Shown: positions 1 to 14,409, counted from the first letter of the stretch. The stretch is 64,000 nt of DNA from Trichostrongylus colubriformis (GCA_963978905.1 OZ022261.1:21821686-21885685), one strand, 5' to 3'. Notes: a model not told the origin generated them from the sequence alone. Translations and numbers: made by a program.

Positions 1-3000
1 ATAGATTCCAAGCATTTGGTGCGGCGGATAAGTTCAGACGGATAGGTTTCTATGTACTTGTTATTCAAGGATATTTTGAGGGAATCGTTCATATTTGGCA
101 AGGTGAGGGCCATTGCACTCGCGGCACTCTTACTGTGAATGGAGGAGAAGTCAAAGAGAAGAACTGCGCAGAAGGTCGCTGTATCGGCCCCTCTCGCACC
201 ATAACTAACTTTTTGGAGAGGAATTGTTTATTGTCAATGATAGACATAGGATTATTTGGTAAGCATTCCACATGGCAGCATAGACGGTATTAGCACAAGG
301 TGAAAAAGCGCAAAGTGAAAATATAACCCTGAAATGCCCGGAACGAGACAGGACTTGGCTGGAGTCGAGATCAAGCCTGCATTCGATCTATTAACCGCGT
401 AGGATGCAATGTTGTCACGTAACATTGCTTTACAGTTGTCCATGAAGGATCAGAGGAACGAGCAAATGCATGCCGATGTCCCTCTACCATGCTACTTCGA
501 TAACTTCAAAAATGGATTCAATAATTTGTGCATTTGCTCTCCCTTTGAGGTTTCTAACAAAAAGTGACCAAGGGTCCAATTGCGTGTAATCTTTGAAGAC
601 ACCTCAACAAAAAAGATTAATCGTTTATAGATATAACTACATGTGAAAAAGGAACAACGGAGATGCCTGCCAAAGGTATAGAACTTCTTATGCAATTCAA
701 TGCGAGTCAAAGAGCCTCATGAAATTGCGGAATAATCATACTCTTTATGAATGTGCTTCTTGTGAAGAGTAACCGAGTTCTTTATAAAATAAATATAAAA
801 TTTGTGGATATCATAATATATAGCATGCATTATTTAGTGATTTCTTAGGCATGTCAGTATCGCACAGGCGTGTGGCGCGATGCTCAAAGTTAAGGTTGTT
901 GCATGTCTCAGGTCGGTCCTGGAGCAAATACTGTGTCTCAGGCCTGGAATGAATCGACAACACGGTAATCGCTTCAGGACCTACCTGTATACTGCCACCC
1001 TAAATTGCACGCATCGAGTCGCAAGCAGCAGGCCTCGAGGCAATTTTCTACCCTAATGACGCTCACCTTAGTTCGTGCTTTCTGACTGGGTCATGTCGTT
1101 TTCTGACGTTTATTTCGGAATGGATTCGACATACGTTCTAAGAGATTCGCTGAATCCACCGGAACTCCGGAGTGTAAAGTCCGAAATATGAGACCTCAAG
1201 GTATCGTTGCGCAGATTTCGTAAATTCCAAGGAACCAGAAAGTTTGTACACTTTCCGTGAAAGCGCTGTGCAAGGGCACCAATGGCCTTCTATTCAAGGA
1301 GATAAGCCCTCTGTATGGTGCTCTAAAAGCTACTCGTGTCGTACATCCCGAACGCATGTTCATCATTTGTCTTCTTTACATAAGTAGTTTGAGGCACTAG
1401 CCAAGCAAAGCACGTAGACATGTATACTATATGTGGTACTGAAACAAATGACCTATCGAAGCTGGTTCCTGAGGTCAACCACGGACGAAGAAGCGAAAAT
1501 TCGTCAGCTGTTGACTTGACTCTGTCCGAAACCGACAATACTTATTCTTAGAACATCTCCAATAAATCCATTCAAAATCACAGTAGTATCTGACTCCGAC
1601 ATGGCTTATGCAATGACAAACTGGAACAGGCAATGTGCACTTTTATTATTCTAGACGGGTTCCTGATTCCGGAAGGATGGAATCCTCGGCTGACCTCGGC
1701 CTGAAGCCGACCCAGCACTTGATTTCGGGTAATGCAAGGAGGACGGCAACATCTGCCTGTCTGTCACCTCCATCTGAACGAATTCCGTCTGAATATTTTC
1801 GGTTGAATAAATATAAACAAAATAAAATAAAATAATGCAAAATAGCAACAAAATAATGTAAATAAAGTAATACAAATATTGAATAGTAAAAACAGTGGAA
1901 ATCGAAATACGAATTAGAAAATATTACCCGATCATCAATAGTCTCGAATAATTATCACAGGCAAAAACCACCACCCAGTAAGTTTGGTACAATATTCGTG
2001 AAAACGTTTAATGAGATCAGAATGAAACGCTTCAATTGAAATTTAAAGATTTTTTGTCATTTTTACTAAAACTGCAAGGTTGGTGAGGTCTAGTAGTGGA
2101 GTTCCATGATAATGAGATCGTTGATATCCTCTATCCCTGCAGGTGTATGTCAGTGACCTGCCTAAAGTGTGGCCTAGATCATTGTCATTGGAGCCTTGCA
2201 GTAGGCACTTTGTGCTGAGCCTTTTTCTGAATTCACCACTTTCTATGATAAAAGCTTTCCGGTGAACTTCAAAAAAGCAGAAAAAGAAGGAAATGACGTG
2301 GTTGCCGTGGGGTTGGTTGAAGCCGTTGTGCTGTTGCAGCATCGTCGTTTGTCGTGAAGCATGTACGGCTTACGTCTCATCGCTCTTACCCGTCTCTCTC
2401 TCAATCCTAATTGTCCTCGGTCATGAGTGCGGCTTCTCATTTCGTCTCGTGTGCTGTGCTCAACAATTGAACCGAGATTACTCTACTGCTCATCAAATTG
2501 GCTTTGTTGCTCCACAATTATCTATTGTAATTGAGTATGGCAGTGGCACACACACACGGGCACACATCCATACACGTGCAGGCTGCCGCCGGCCATGGAC
2601 GGGACTGCGACACACTTCTTTCCACGACGATGATCTTCAGAAGACACTAATGGACAGCAACCTACTTATGGAGATGATACCGATACCTCTTCGCATTGTT
2701 ATATGAAGGGAATCTTAGGTCACCACCGAGGGATCAAATCACGCAAAAGGGTAAAGCGGCAAAGGTGAATGTAGGAAACATGTGGTAGAGATTGTGCACT
2801 GAATTTGCCATTCTTTGAAATACTATTCTAGCTATGGCAGCCAAAATCGGAGACGAATTTCGCAGTGAAATAAGAAAATAAGTAATACTGAAGAGGGTGT
2901 AATTTCAATGGGCGGTCGTGAGGGCATGCCACTACTAACGTTTTTTACACATGTTTGAATGGGAAAAAGAAGCACTTCCTTCCTTTTTTGGGGCTTGAGC

Positions 3001-3662
3001 AAAATATGCGTCCAGTGTGCAGATTGATCGCACAGAAATCTCTATCCAATGCAAGATGTGCAACTTTTCAAATGATAACTTCCTTCATTGCGATAGCGGC
3101 TTGAAGAGCAATCACGAACAATTGAAAGCCAAAGACAACAGGGATTGTCAAACAGGCTAGAGTATCATATACTGATGCCAGAAACTTCTCACTTTGCACG
3201 ATAAGAAGCTAAATTCAGCGAATGAAATGTTATCACCGGTTCTAGCGAAGACCCTACATATGCGTCGGTGGATTACATATGTGCATAACCTCGTGGGCGG
3301 AGCGCTCCAGTGGGCGTGCCTTCCCTATGGGCACTTTTTGATGCCATGATTGGAATCAAGACATAGAACATCTCATTTCAGTCAAAGTTCTCCATTAGTT
3401 TTTCTTCAGCCTTGCCACGCCTCATATTTAGCCAGAATTCATTTTTACATTGAAGTAGGGCTCCCTGAAGAACCATTTTTACACGACCAATTTTTCTAGT
3501 AACTCTACACCTTTATCAGAAATTCGAGCAGTTCTAGAGCCAGCCGAATACAACCTGTGATTCTTGTGTAAAAGTATAAAAACTTCCGAAGTAGCTGTTT
3601 CAGCTTTCAAATAATCCTCAGAATCTGAATAGGTTGGACACTGGACCTATTTGTTACCTGAG
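1..3662. other. No gene recognised
   Basis: AT-rich non-coding DNA. A poor-complexity A/T tract lies at 1803-1875 and a short CA repeat at about 2550-2560. The 137-codon plus frame at 2293-2706 shows no family features or splice context. Confidence 0.5.
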
Positions 3663-3716
3663 TGCTGAGTTGTGGGGATAGCTTTGGTCTTGGACGGGAC
3701 TCGAACCTGCACTCCA
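3663..3716. repeat. Left-arm fragment of the tRNA-derived inverted element
   Basis: GTGCTGAGTTGTGGGGATAG, then GCTTTGGTCTTGGACGGGAC and TCGAACCTGCAC align with the left arm at 38.84-38.90 kb. No partner arm is seen nearby. Confidence 0.6.
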
Positions 3717-4339
3717 GGCTTTCCTTTCTTTCTTGATCTATCGAACCTAATCAACATATTTTACTTTGTCTTCATATTTATTCATTTCGGAAAAAAGTAT
3801 ACAAATATTTTCATGCTGCCAATGCTCTCGCTTTTGCATTATCAATCAATGAGCCACGAAAGTAAGCTTTGAGTGCTTCAAAATTCTGTGCACTTCAGGA
3901 TTGAGTTGTTACGGTATGTCTGCCCTCTGGTGTTTTGTAGCGGCTTTCGCTTGCACTTTTGAGTGGCAACGTTTCAGATTCCAGATCTGAGTAGATCTTC
4001 CAACCGAAAGTCAGATGATTCTTTCGTGGCTCCTGCCAATGGTTTAAACTAGCCTTGCAAACCGAACGGTCTTTTTGCCTGAAGGGGATCTAAAAGTGGC
4101 TTTCACCCCTTGCCGATTTTCCTTCGCTCTTTTCTTGCCCACACATGTAGTACAGACACGGATTTGGCACTTGAAAACATGCTTTTGATCCCTAAATTTC
4201 CTGTTATACAAGTTTTTCAACAAATAGCTGCATGTTCCGACGTTGAGACGTTTTCCAGATGTCTACTCCACGTTGAAATGCACGTTGTATCTGGTCCTGA
4301 GTGGCTAATTACGATGCCGTTTCTATCAAGTTTTCAATG

Positions 4340-4945
4340 GGGTGTTTCGCATAAGTCGCCTGTACGCAAGTGACAGTGGCAGCTGTGTCGGCGAAGGAGA
4401 AGACGACCTACATGGTGATGACGTCGTTGTCGTATTAGCCCTGCTCGATGGGGAAGTGGACGAAGGCCGAAAGAGACAGTTGGGAAAACCTCTCGAATCG
4501 CGTTTTTCGTTCCGCGACTTCGCCCGCCCAACATATGTCGGTCGCCGATGTCTGATGACGACGACGCCGACGACGATGGTCGCTGCGATCGAGGAGAACC
4601 CGTTGTTGACGGTGAATTACACGTTACGTAAGTGAGCGCGCAAGCAAATAGCCATCACTTGGGCTGCATCGACGAAAGAGAGTAAGACGAACTAAAGAAA
4701 ACTTCGCCGAGCGGTGAAAATCGCCTCTACAACGTCGACGCGTAACAAGGCGGCGGCGGCCTTCCTAGTCTCACTACGACCGGCCACTCCATACACTAGA
4801 AAGCTAAATGATTGGCGAAAGTGGTTGACGACCGGCTCAAAACGCGAAAGCGACCTCGACGTGAACACGATGTCAAAAAGCTCTAGTCAGATCTCCTTCG
4901 GGGGAACAAGTCCGATTTTTGGGACAAAAGGAAGATGCTAGTTAT
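4340..4945. other. GC-rich segment, possibly exonic
   Basis: Markedly richer in GC and CG dinucleotides than its surroundings, with CGACGACG-type triplets near 4560. Several frames stay open on both strands (up to 97 codons plus, similar minus). One minus frame has a hydrophobic IAATIVVGVVVI followed by a Ser/Thr-rich tail. No splice-consistent model or family was found. Confidence 0.25.
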
Positions 4946-5354
4946 GAGAAGTTCGGAGCTTAACGAGAGGTAGAGCAATAAGTAGATAGTAATATTGAAG
5001 GGTGATAATTTCAAGACAACGCTTCCGAGATTCTTTTGTTGACTAAAATTTGAAAACCCTCCTTAGGTAGCAAAAACATTTGTATTGAGGTGTACAAGGA
5101 TTTTTGAAACAAATCACGCGTTTCTTCAAGTTAAAATAACTCTTAAAATATGCACATCAATCAACAGCGTGTTGAACACCAGTAGACACTTGTTCCGTGC
5201 ATCATGCGGACGGTAATACGATTTCAGTCTCCTTTTATTCAGATTTTTAGAAGTCGTTAAACCAAATCACTGTCCTCCCTGTGTCATTCCCTTTATCAAC
5301 TTTTTTCATCTTAAGATTGTGGGCATGGATGTATAAAAGTTTCAATCACAGTAC

Positions 5355-5887
5355 AGGCAACGATAGGAGACATTTGGACGAATCATAAAAAACGCAGTGA
5401 TATGGAAGTGGAGGTGTTTAGTAGTACGACGCTGAAGAATGAAACGGATGGAAGTGGCCGGAGACCCGAGAAATAGGACCGCTTCTCACCGTTGATTCTC
5501 AGACCCACATTCCGTCAAGATGCGTTGGTCAAGACGAGTTTTTCACTAGTATGTTGCCAAGTCGTGAACACGAAGGGAGTTCGGAAATTCGACATCATCC
5601 ATTTCCTGAAACGAGTTCCAAGATAAAACTGAGAAAACGCGTGGCGATGCCTTTAACCCTGCCGCAGCTCCTTGGCCACTCCCGTGGCCAGTCGGCAATC
5701 ACGTCACGTGGAGGCGGAGTCTGTCATCGAAGGGCGTCCACTCTTAATCGTCAAGCCGTTTCTCCAGCTCGGAAGCGTGCTTTTCAAAGGAGATTTCACC
5801 ACTGACGGGCTACTTAGGCCCGTAGTTCCCATGTGACCGACTTCTTTTAGAGATCTCTCGATATCCACATTACCCCTGATGCTGCCT
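5355..5887. mobile_element. TTAA-type element, family D copy 1 (short form)
   Basis: Shares both ends and most of the body with the 37-kb copy (AGGCAACGATAGGAGACATT at left, CACATTACCCCTGATGCTGC at right). It lacks the GC-rich middle: it goes straight from CTTGGCCACTCCCGTGGCC to the distal part. The small open frames on it are shadows. Confidence 0.75.
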
Positions 5888-6273
5888 TCGAGCTGTGCTT
5901 GTGGACTGAAATGGATTAGAGCCATTCGACAGCTTCCTTTCCTTTTGATTTTTGGCTATCATAAGGTTTTGTGAGAAAGCGTTGGTGGTAGCGTTTGTCG
6001 TGCTGTAGTCGCTCCACCCCCTACTCCCGCATCCACTATCTTCCGTAAGGTAGCAGCCGAAGGAGTCTCTGTTGTAGCTCCGCTTTGAGGTAAAGGATTT
6101 GTACAGTAGAATCTCGGAATCATGAAGGTGGAAATGGTCATCACCTTTCTGACGGGGTCTGGTTAGTACAAACGGAGCTGTGACTTCTCACTGAAATCAA
6201 CTGTGTCATGCACCTGGTTTGATTTTCGCCGGAGGTCTCTTTACTCATAGGGATACACGAACTTGTCGAATAA

Positions 6274-6692
6274 AGGAATCGTTCACGGAAGAATGAGTTT
6301 TTGTGTCACTCATATATTTATGTTGTATTTGCCTAATGTGGGCCGCATACAAAGTTTCACGCGAAAAAATGTGGATCCGCTGAAATACAGCACCACAAAG
6401 TATTGGCTGGGTGTGCGGGGCCTCCGAGCAAGTGTCTGCCCCGTCGTCCGCATTGTAGGAACAGAAAGCTACATAAACGCAAACAGTCCCACTATCCGTT
6501 CCCAACCGCGACGGACGATGGGACGGGGCTCTTGCTCGGAGGTCCCGCCCACCCGGCCAAGATTTTGGGGAGCTGTGACTTGGCCAAATTCTCTTTTTTT
6601 TTCGCGTGAAACTTTGCATGCGGGCCACATTAGGCAAATACAACATAAATATAAGGGAAACAAAAAATTAATTTTTCCTATGGACGATTCCT
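6274..6692. mobile_element. Fold-back element, family B copy 1
   Basis: Left arm AGGAATCGTTCACGGAAG and right arm ending GACGATTCCT are mutual inverses over about 180 bp per arm. Inner landmarks are TATGTTGTATTTGCCTAATG, GCATACAAAGTTTCACGCG and GGGGCCTCCGAGC. Flanks are ATAA and TTGA, degenerate forms of the TTAA seen at other copies. Open frames on both strands are shadows of the symmetry. Confidence 0.85.
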
Positions 6693-6839
6693 TTGAGTTC
6701 GACGTTCAGTAACGAGCGGGTGGAAAAAGGTAAGTGTTTATACATTTCAACTATTCAAGTATCTGAACTGCATCCGTGTGCTTCCTCACCGTCTCCTTTC
6801 AAATCAAAGCAAACTGATGGTACTTCCCCTCCACTCATA

Positions 6840-7130
6840 CCAAAGGTACGCATACACTTGCGGGGGTGTGGGCAGAGATGACAACGAACCGCTTCGCGGC
6901 GTTTCACTCGCGGCGCCACCTGTACGACTCGCCGTATCGATTGCCCTTGGGAGGCGGATGAGCGTGCCTGTGTCACGTCTGCGCTTCCACTCATGCCGCA
7001 CTGCCTCGCTTGAAGGCTGCCATGCCCTGCCACTAGCACTCGCACCCGCCGCGCCGCTCGCTGCGGGCGGCCACGCGACTCGCTGTCATATCTGCCCACA
7101 CACCACTTGCGGCATGGTCGCGCTGCAGCG
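6840..7130. repeat. GC-rich dispersed repeat
   Basis: CGCTTCGCGGCGTTTCACTC, CGATTGCCCTTGGGAGGCGG, CACTGCCTCGCTTGAAGGCT and CCATGCCCTGCCACTAGCAC match, in order, the middle of the element at 37.3-37.6 kb. The open frames of 114-174 residues across it, on both strands, reflect its high GC and few stops rather than evident genes. Confidence 0.65.
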
Positions 7131-10100
7131 CAGGGAGAAGGAACTGAAGTTGTCGCCCATCTTGGGTGATCACCTTCAACCCCAAACAGTTCCCTTATAC
7201 CATCTTTGCGATCTCCTGGAAGCTCTTACTGTAACGGCAAATTCTTGCGATCATATTTGTTGCGCACCCACGTTTTCAAGCTTAAAAGTAGATCAGTTCT
7301 AAATAAAGTCTTGCAATGAGGTCGTGCAGAATTGCAAAAGGTGTCTGATCGCGCTTTCTAGACCGAAAACTTGGAAAAACTTAGTAAAATTAACATTAAT
7401 CAGTATTGATCCCATTGCTAGTATTGACTTCATCGATATAAAAGCATCTCACAGGCTTTTTGGACGAGGACTTTTAGTGTTTTTCAAAAGTAGTGAAAGG
7501 CATCTCAAAGCAATTAGAAAACACATGAACGAAACGAAAATCTCAAAAGTCATAGGAGCAATTACGTAGTGAAAAGCGATAAAGTGCGATAGAACAGGAT
7601 TGTCATTGTATTCGTCGTCAGAGTGGCATTTGAAAAGGTGGCGAAGCCAACAAGGAAAAACCGCCGCGCTACAGACTTGGCGGCTAAATCCAGATCTGTA
7701 TGGCTCAAGGTTTCTCTGGTGTGTGGTGGTGTGGTGATTACTGGGTCGCGTACAGGTGTTTTTCATGTAGCTAAATCATGATTACGAATGTGTGGACTAA
7801 GAAAGGAAAAATTGGAACCGCTGGTTTCGATGAGATGGAGATCGAGGGTTGCTATTCGAAGAAAAATCACAACGAAAAACACTTGCACGAGTCACACAGT
7901 GCTACATACTTGTTCTAGATAGTATTTGGTTATCGAATAAATAAATAAATAATAAATAAATAAATATTGTCCTGATTGCACCCCTTGTCGCGGATTGCCC
8001 TCCCCCCCTCGCCCCGAAGATTAGAGAAGCGCTGTACGATCGTGTTGTACTAAAGAAAGCTGCGCTGATGGAAAATGTGTACAGCCATCACCTTCCTTCC
8101 CATCACCTTTCCATTTAGACAACTTTTTCACACGATTTAACGTTTCAGCCTTGGCAAAGACGTTTTCATCTAATCCTTTCCAAACGGATTTTTCCTGTGT
8201 TGAAAAGTGTGGCCTACTTTTATGAGGTGCTAAGAACTGAACGGAGATGCTACTTAGCACTCCTAATGCCATTTCGAGGCAATGGTGAGGGTAGCTCAGG
8301 CCAAATATGAAGGGATTCCTGAATATTCGAGTAGAGCTGTTCAGTAAACAAGTGAAAAGTAGTGTTATTTAGTGAGCAAGTCAAGAATAAGCGGAATGAA
8401 GTGCCAAAATAACCAAGAGAGCAAACTCCTTTCTCACCGCTGTCCATGGGAGGAGGCGGGCCATGCTAATGAAGGGGGCGGGTCACGTTATAACAGGTGG
8501 CAGTCATTGAAAAAGACAGCACGTGCAAAGCCTGACGGTGCTCCTACTCCCCGAGAATTTCGGCACATATAGTCTTCCCAAGCCCGCAATTTTCATTTGA
8601 ATGGTTTACTCTAGGACTTCTCCACAGAACTTATTCACAGTACCCCTACGACTGTCTCGCGAAGAGGTAGAGCAAAATGATCAAGATCAGAAAAAAATGA
8701 TAGGACGGTTCAAGAAAGATTCCAGTCGTGCAGGATACCAGATCAGTGATAAAAGAACTGACTGCCGCAGTGAGTACCGTAATGCGAGGATGCGCCGTAT
8801 AATTCTATCGTTCAGTATCACCTACGAGATAGATTTTATTTGGTCTGAAGGAAATGGAGGAATAGAGTGTGGTCTTGTTTAACTATTGGATTTATGCTCA
8901 TTATCATCTTCTTCAAACCATATTTTGCGTCCATCAAAAGGAGTGCATCGACCAAATCTTTATTGGTGGAAGTTCGTCGAGGCGTTTTCCCTACGCCCCC
9001 ATCCAAAGAGGTGGGGAAGATACACCCCAATGCTCTCCTACCAACGATGATTCAGCATCTGCTTTCTCAGCACGTATCCTTGATGCAGATTTTATATGCA
9101 GCATTAAGGAACGAATTCGCTGTTTTCGGAACAAAATCACTAGCTCTTGGACAATTCACACAGCTGACCGTTTCGCAAGCATGTGAATACGGTAGCGGTA
9201 TTTTTGGTCATTGGTTTCACTCAACTATCTAATCATCAAAGACTTGCTGAATACCTTGTGAATTAAAACCTCACCTCCAACAACACTGGGAAAGCTACTG
9301 GGGAAATCAGTACTGATAAGGTACTGCAGTGACACATAGGCTCAATATTTCACATTTTAGTTCAAAATCACATACTTGTTCCAACGGAAGCACACTGTGA
9401 GAACAAAGAATCAGAATCTGGAATACCTTATATCAAGCAACAGGCTGGAGAAACCGTGGAGAACCTTGCGTCATACCCAGCCAACTTGCAGTCAAAAATA
9501 CGCGCATATGGAATACAATATACGGATTTTTGAAACAGGGTAAGGCGTTGCGTAGCGCAAAATTCTGGAGAAACACGGTCTCCAACCCACCGCTACTCCC
9601 GCAATACTATCACTCTTCCTTCCGTGACTAGTGTTGTTGGTATACTCAAAAATACTTTGAAAGTCGTCAACCGCTAAACACAGCATTTAATTATCCCTAC
9701 CAAATTCAAAATATGAGTTACCCATTACCACTAATGAATTATCGAACAAACGGTCTTTTTTTAGCACTTTATCGACCCACAACTTGAGGATCACTTTGGA
9801 ATAACACAACACAATCTCCCTCTTCTCCAATCCAAATTATGCCCCCTGAGCTGAACCCTTTAACTGATGCTTTTCCCCAATTCGAAAACAGCGAGCTAGT
9901 GAAACACGAGCCATAGCACTGTAGTCGCCTCACATTTTTCAAGGCAATTGAATTCAGACTGAGACCAAATTGTCTTTCAGTGAGCTTTCGACTCACTGAA
10001 AGACGCAGTTTTGCCTGCCATCAATTCCTTGTGACTGCAATGGAGGTACAACCAGGATCAAGCATGGCTCGAAGAATTCTCAACGGGACCGTATTTCGAA

Positions 10101-12776
10101 TAGGAAAGTGGGGAGTCGTATTTTGAAGATTCGACGACCACCCTTTTTGAGTGATCCTTGGACCAAGAAGTTATTTTCAGAAAAAGGTCATCAACCAATA
10201 GATAATCATCCTTGGTACCGAGTTGCAAAGTTATGGTTATCGCTTGACAACCTTTTCGACCTTTTTCTAGAAGACACCTCGAGTATTGGTGCAGGTATCG
10301 TTTTTTCTAGTTGCAGCACGATGGTTGTTGTATGATCGATATTTCGATATTCAGTTTTCTTGAGGAGAATTTACTCATCAGAAACGCCTTGGAACATTTG
10401 TATTCGAAGCGGTTGAGCGGACGTGTTGCTTCAAGGTTCCATTTGAACATTTGGAACATTTGAACGTGTAGAAATTCACATGAACGTTTATTATCGAATG
10501 TGCCATCATCGTCGTCTGGGCAAGCTCTGTACGTCTTATTCGGATTGACTTCGTTCATCACGTTTGGTGTTTCTACTTCACTTTCACTTCTAGGACGGCA
10601 CACAGACAGGCAAGTCAGGCAGGCAGGCAGCAAGCAGCCTCAACTCCTCGCTGTCTCTCTCATTCCGCACTTTCATTTCCAGTCAGATGGATCTGGATAC
10701 ATCTTCAAGATTTGTTGAAACGCATGTGTGGACCGGATTTCCTTGCGATGTCGAAGAAGAAAAGTCATCTTCAATTGGTACAACTGGAAAGCTGCGTCAG
10801 AAAAGAAACTTAGTGGTGACATTGGCTGTTCCTCCAGATACTCCGAGCCATATTTAGAAACATCCTTGGGAGAAGAGAGTGGAATGGAGTGTCTGAACGA
10901 AAAACATCAAAATCAAAGCCGCTCCGATTGATTAATGATCGCAAAGAACTTTGAGCTCACTTGAGTAACTGAAACTTGAGTAACGATTTTTTGCCAAATC
11001 AGACAAAGGGATATTTTGAACATTTTCAGTATACGGAGTTATGATTTCCGTCACAAGGGGAAATTCAAGACATTTTTTTGTGTACGGTCGTCCCAATGTC
11101 TTAATGTAATCAGAAACTTTTTCAAAACTTATCGTCATTATCATTGCAATGGCAAAGGAAAACACTTCAAAATTGATGAACAAATACAGAAATTTCAATA
11201 AGTGGTTTTGGTTGTTTTTCGAGCCTCACAGACATTCGTTTAAAGCTTGCCGTCAGAAGAAGTGATGAAAATTGGAGACCCCCCCCCTTTACATTCAAGG
11301 CGGTCTCAGTTTCGATGATTATTGCTTTAAAGTTGCTATTAGAAACACCGGATAAAGAACATTCTGGTCCTTAGCAAAACCCATCGTGACTCTTGTTTTA
11401 GGCCGTAAGGAAAGTTTTGCAGTTTTGCAATTTCAACTTTGGGAGACCATTACTCGGCTCAGAGTGTATCTTTTCTCACAGAATACCACTCGATTCGCCA
11501 CACTTTCAATATTATGCCCCTACCTATGCCTACATTAATTTTCACCTTAATTTGATGGCTGATGATTTATACTGCGCTAAATGAAAAAAAAGACGGCTCA
11601 AAATCGTCATTCACTGCTACTGAAGGAGCTGACCAGATGTTCGAGAAAGTGGGCTTAGTTAGCGCTAGATCTGGTGAACATGATGGACAAGTAAGAGCTT
11701 CAGCCTGCAACTGCTTCAATCACTGGAAGAGGACTTGTGAAAATGCGCCTGGGTATGGCTGCTCAGAGGGGTCGGGCGGTACTCATTTTTTAGGTTTTTT
11801 TTTTCAAACCGAGGATACTTGAGGTGGTCAACTAGGTTCGTTTGCTGAGGGCCAATACTCGTGGATGTCCCCTGCAACTATGGACGCTCATCGCTTTCTG
11901 CCATTATAGTTAAAGTGATTTGATCAATTGAAAATTTAAGCAGATCGTTCTCATTTCTGCACTTCTGAAACAAGGACAAAGTGCTTCATCCAATGCTTCA
12001 CCCCCTCTCCTTGCGGTATTCACATTTGTGATTGCCGCCGCTGGCAATCGACTAAACAATGACTCGTGAAATGAAGTCATTTAGAAAGTGCCATTTTCGC
12101 AATACTTTGAAATTTTCCTAAAAATTCGAAAACTTTGTGGCATTTCAAATAAAACATATATTCAGAAAGAGCAACTTTTTGTTTACCTAAGGAGGGCAAT
12201 ATGTAAGCTGATTCATGTTAACGCACTCTGATATTTGAAATTATCTTGTTAACGCAAAAAACTGGTCAGAACTTTCTTCACAACCTAATATGTATGTAGT
12301 TGGTTGGGCTGCACAGTTCTCACACACGACACCTTGCTGAGATGTCGAGTGTGGACTCATTGGATTTCTTAACACTAATTAGTACCCTTTTACCTATTTT
12401 GTCACTAATTGTTACACTTGATAGCTGCTGTTTGTTATTTTACTTATTGCACATCATCATGCATGAATGGAATACACCTCAAGAGGCAACAATTGCCACA
12501 GCAGGCAACTTGGAAAGGTGTTGCAGTTCGTGGAGTCACTTTACCGATTATCGCTTCAAACCTCGAGTGTTCATTTCGAAACGATCATTTCTTTCCATTT
12601 TCCTCAATCTCCCAACCCTCCGGTCCTTCAATGCCCCCACCTCGTGCTCACCTAGCTCAGAGATTTCTCAACTAGGGATTTCTTGGCTTATTCAAAGCTT
12701 CCAAAGCACTGTTCACAAACACGTTATTTTAACAGTTGGAACAGTGGCATTCAATCCAAGCTAAGCAGAGATTATA
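7131..12776. other. No gene recognised
   Basis: Non-coding by appearance. Contains an (AATA)n tract at 7937-7966, a C run at 11279-11287 and a GGCA-rich tract at 10606-10625. Frames up to 121 codons near 8.9 kb and 154 codons near 12.3-12.7 kb have no recognisable motif. I saw no paired inverted ends. Confidence 0.45.
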
Positions 12777-13507
12777 CAGGGGGTGCCAAAATAAGTACTT
12801 TTGTCTCCCCCACTTTCAACAACATTTTAGTCGAATTACAGCAAATTCTGTTGAGGTAATTTCATCCCCAGGGTCAAGAGCAGACCTCACTCTATCAATA
12901 TACTCCGTGATAGCCTTTTACACGAGCAGGAACGAGAGCGAGGAAAGAGTGAGCAAGATGTGTCTACTGGGCAAAATCCTAAATTTCGTCGCCCTCGTTC
13001 ACAACCATGCTGGGGTCCGTTCACTCTGGGTACCTAAGGGATTCATACTGGGTAGTGTTCTTTAAGATCCCGTTTTTTCCGAGTTCCCAGCGCCCTTCAC
13101 TTCCAAGAGCCAAAACGTGCCATTACCACTGAAACCCCTCCGGGGGCAGGTTCGAGGCATGAAAAACGATACTTCGGATCATAGCAGCCTTGTCCAAGCA
13201 GCAAGGGCTCTATGACTTCCACGATCCGAAAGGCCAATTCTTAGGAAGCTTTCACAAAAGACCTACCATGGAACCCGGCTCCACTGTTTTAAGGGAACCT
13301 TGATACTGTAGGTACTCCGAAGCCCGACTGCGCCGAATAAAAGCTCCATATTTTTATAAAGGTGAACGTAGGGAGCCACAGCTTGTTCCTGCTTTAAGAG
13401 GAACATTTCGGGAATATTTTGCCCCAATACTTTTATCTTTTTCGTTTCCCTATGTTATAATTGGCAGATGTGAGCCGTGGGCAAAATTACTTTTTTGGCA
13501 CCCCCTG
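12777..13507 (+). mobile_element. TA-flanked DNA element, family A copy 1
   Basis: Begins CAGGGGGTGCCAAAATAAGT and ends with the inverse (ACTTTTTTGGCACCCCCTG), with TA on each side. Length 731 bp. Much of the interior matches, inverted, the element at 55477-56223 (for example the FVALV...GFILG peptide shadow and GGATCATAGCAGCCTTG). No transposase is recognised, so it is probably non-autonomous. Confidence 0.83.
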
Positions 13508-14097
13508 TATGGAAAGGGTAAAAACACTTTTGCAAAAACTTTTCATGTAGGCAGTCGGCTGTAGTTGTGTTCTAATACTTGATGGCGATATTCGCAGCGC
13601 CTACTTTGGTCTTAAGGCACAAGCTTTCAAGAGGAACAATTCGAGTTAATCACGTGCCCCTAAATATTCTACCGCTGCTGTAGTTTCAAATTCAACTGCT
13701 TCCCAATAGTTACAGAGAAGCAGAGGCACGATGAAAATTTCTGTCCGCCCACTAAATATAGTATCAGACTTCATCTTTTGAGAACAGAACTCACTTGCAA
13801 TTGAGGTTCTTTCAAGTTGCACTGGGCAAGTATCTTGAGTCATTGTGTAGGACTCCCCATATTCCTATCAATATACATACAGTAGCGATCAAAGATATAT
13901 GCGGTTTTTGATTTCGGACCATAACTTTGTTTAACCCAAATCAAACGTGCCATAAAATTTTATACAAGTATCTGACAGCGAAAGAGTGGAAACGCCAAAG
14001 TTTGTCAGGAATCTACAGATCAGGAGTTTTATGGCAATTTTTCACATCAGAAGACTGGTCAAACCGCTATCAGAATCAAGTACCATTAATAGAGTAG

Positions 14098-14274
14098 CCA
14101 AGCCACTCTCCTGACCTCAACATCACTGAGCCACTATGGGCAGAGTTGAAGAAACGTTTGGCAGGAAAAAGGGCTAGGAACGGCGAAGAGAAGTTTGCTC
14201 AACTCGAAAAAACGATCCCTCAGTCGACAGTAATTTCACTCATCGACTCCATGCCCAGGTCTGATAGGCTGTGA
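14098..14274 (+). pseudogene. Tc1 transposase C-terminal remnant
   Basis: Plus-strand frame PSHSPDLNITEPLWAELKKR, then GKRARNGEEKFAQLE, IPQSTV and LIDSMPRS, ending at TGA 14272. This is the Tc1 C terminus: SPDLN.IE.LW contains the final Glu of the DDE triad. A TAG at 14095 sits where the Trp of the usual WP.SPD would be. The domains with the two Asp residues are deleted. Confidence 0.82.
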
Positions 14275-14409
14275 TTGAATGTAGGGGTTATGCAACAAAG
14301 TATTTGCCTTGAGGAGCAGTAATTTTTGTACCCATAATTGTTTTGTTGAGTTGTATGCTTAATGTAACTGTTTGAATTTGGTCATTTTGATGCATTTTCA
14401 GTAAAATAA

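Noticed and set aside
6263..6712. 149- and 133-codon frames on opposite strands
   Set aside because: Lie within fold-back family B copy 1; no codon or family evidence.
6778..7302. 174-codon plus-strand frame
   Set aside because: GC-rich dispersed repeat shared with 37.3-37.6 kb; frame not preserved there.
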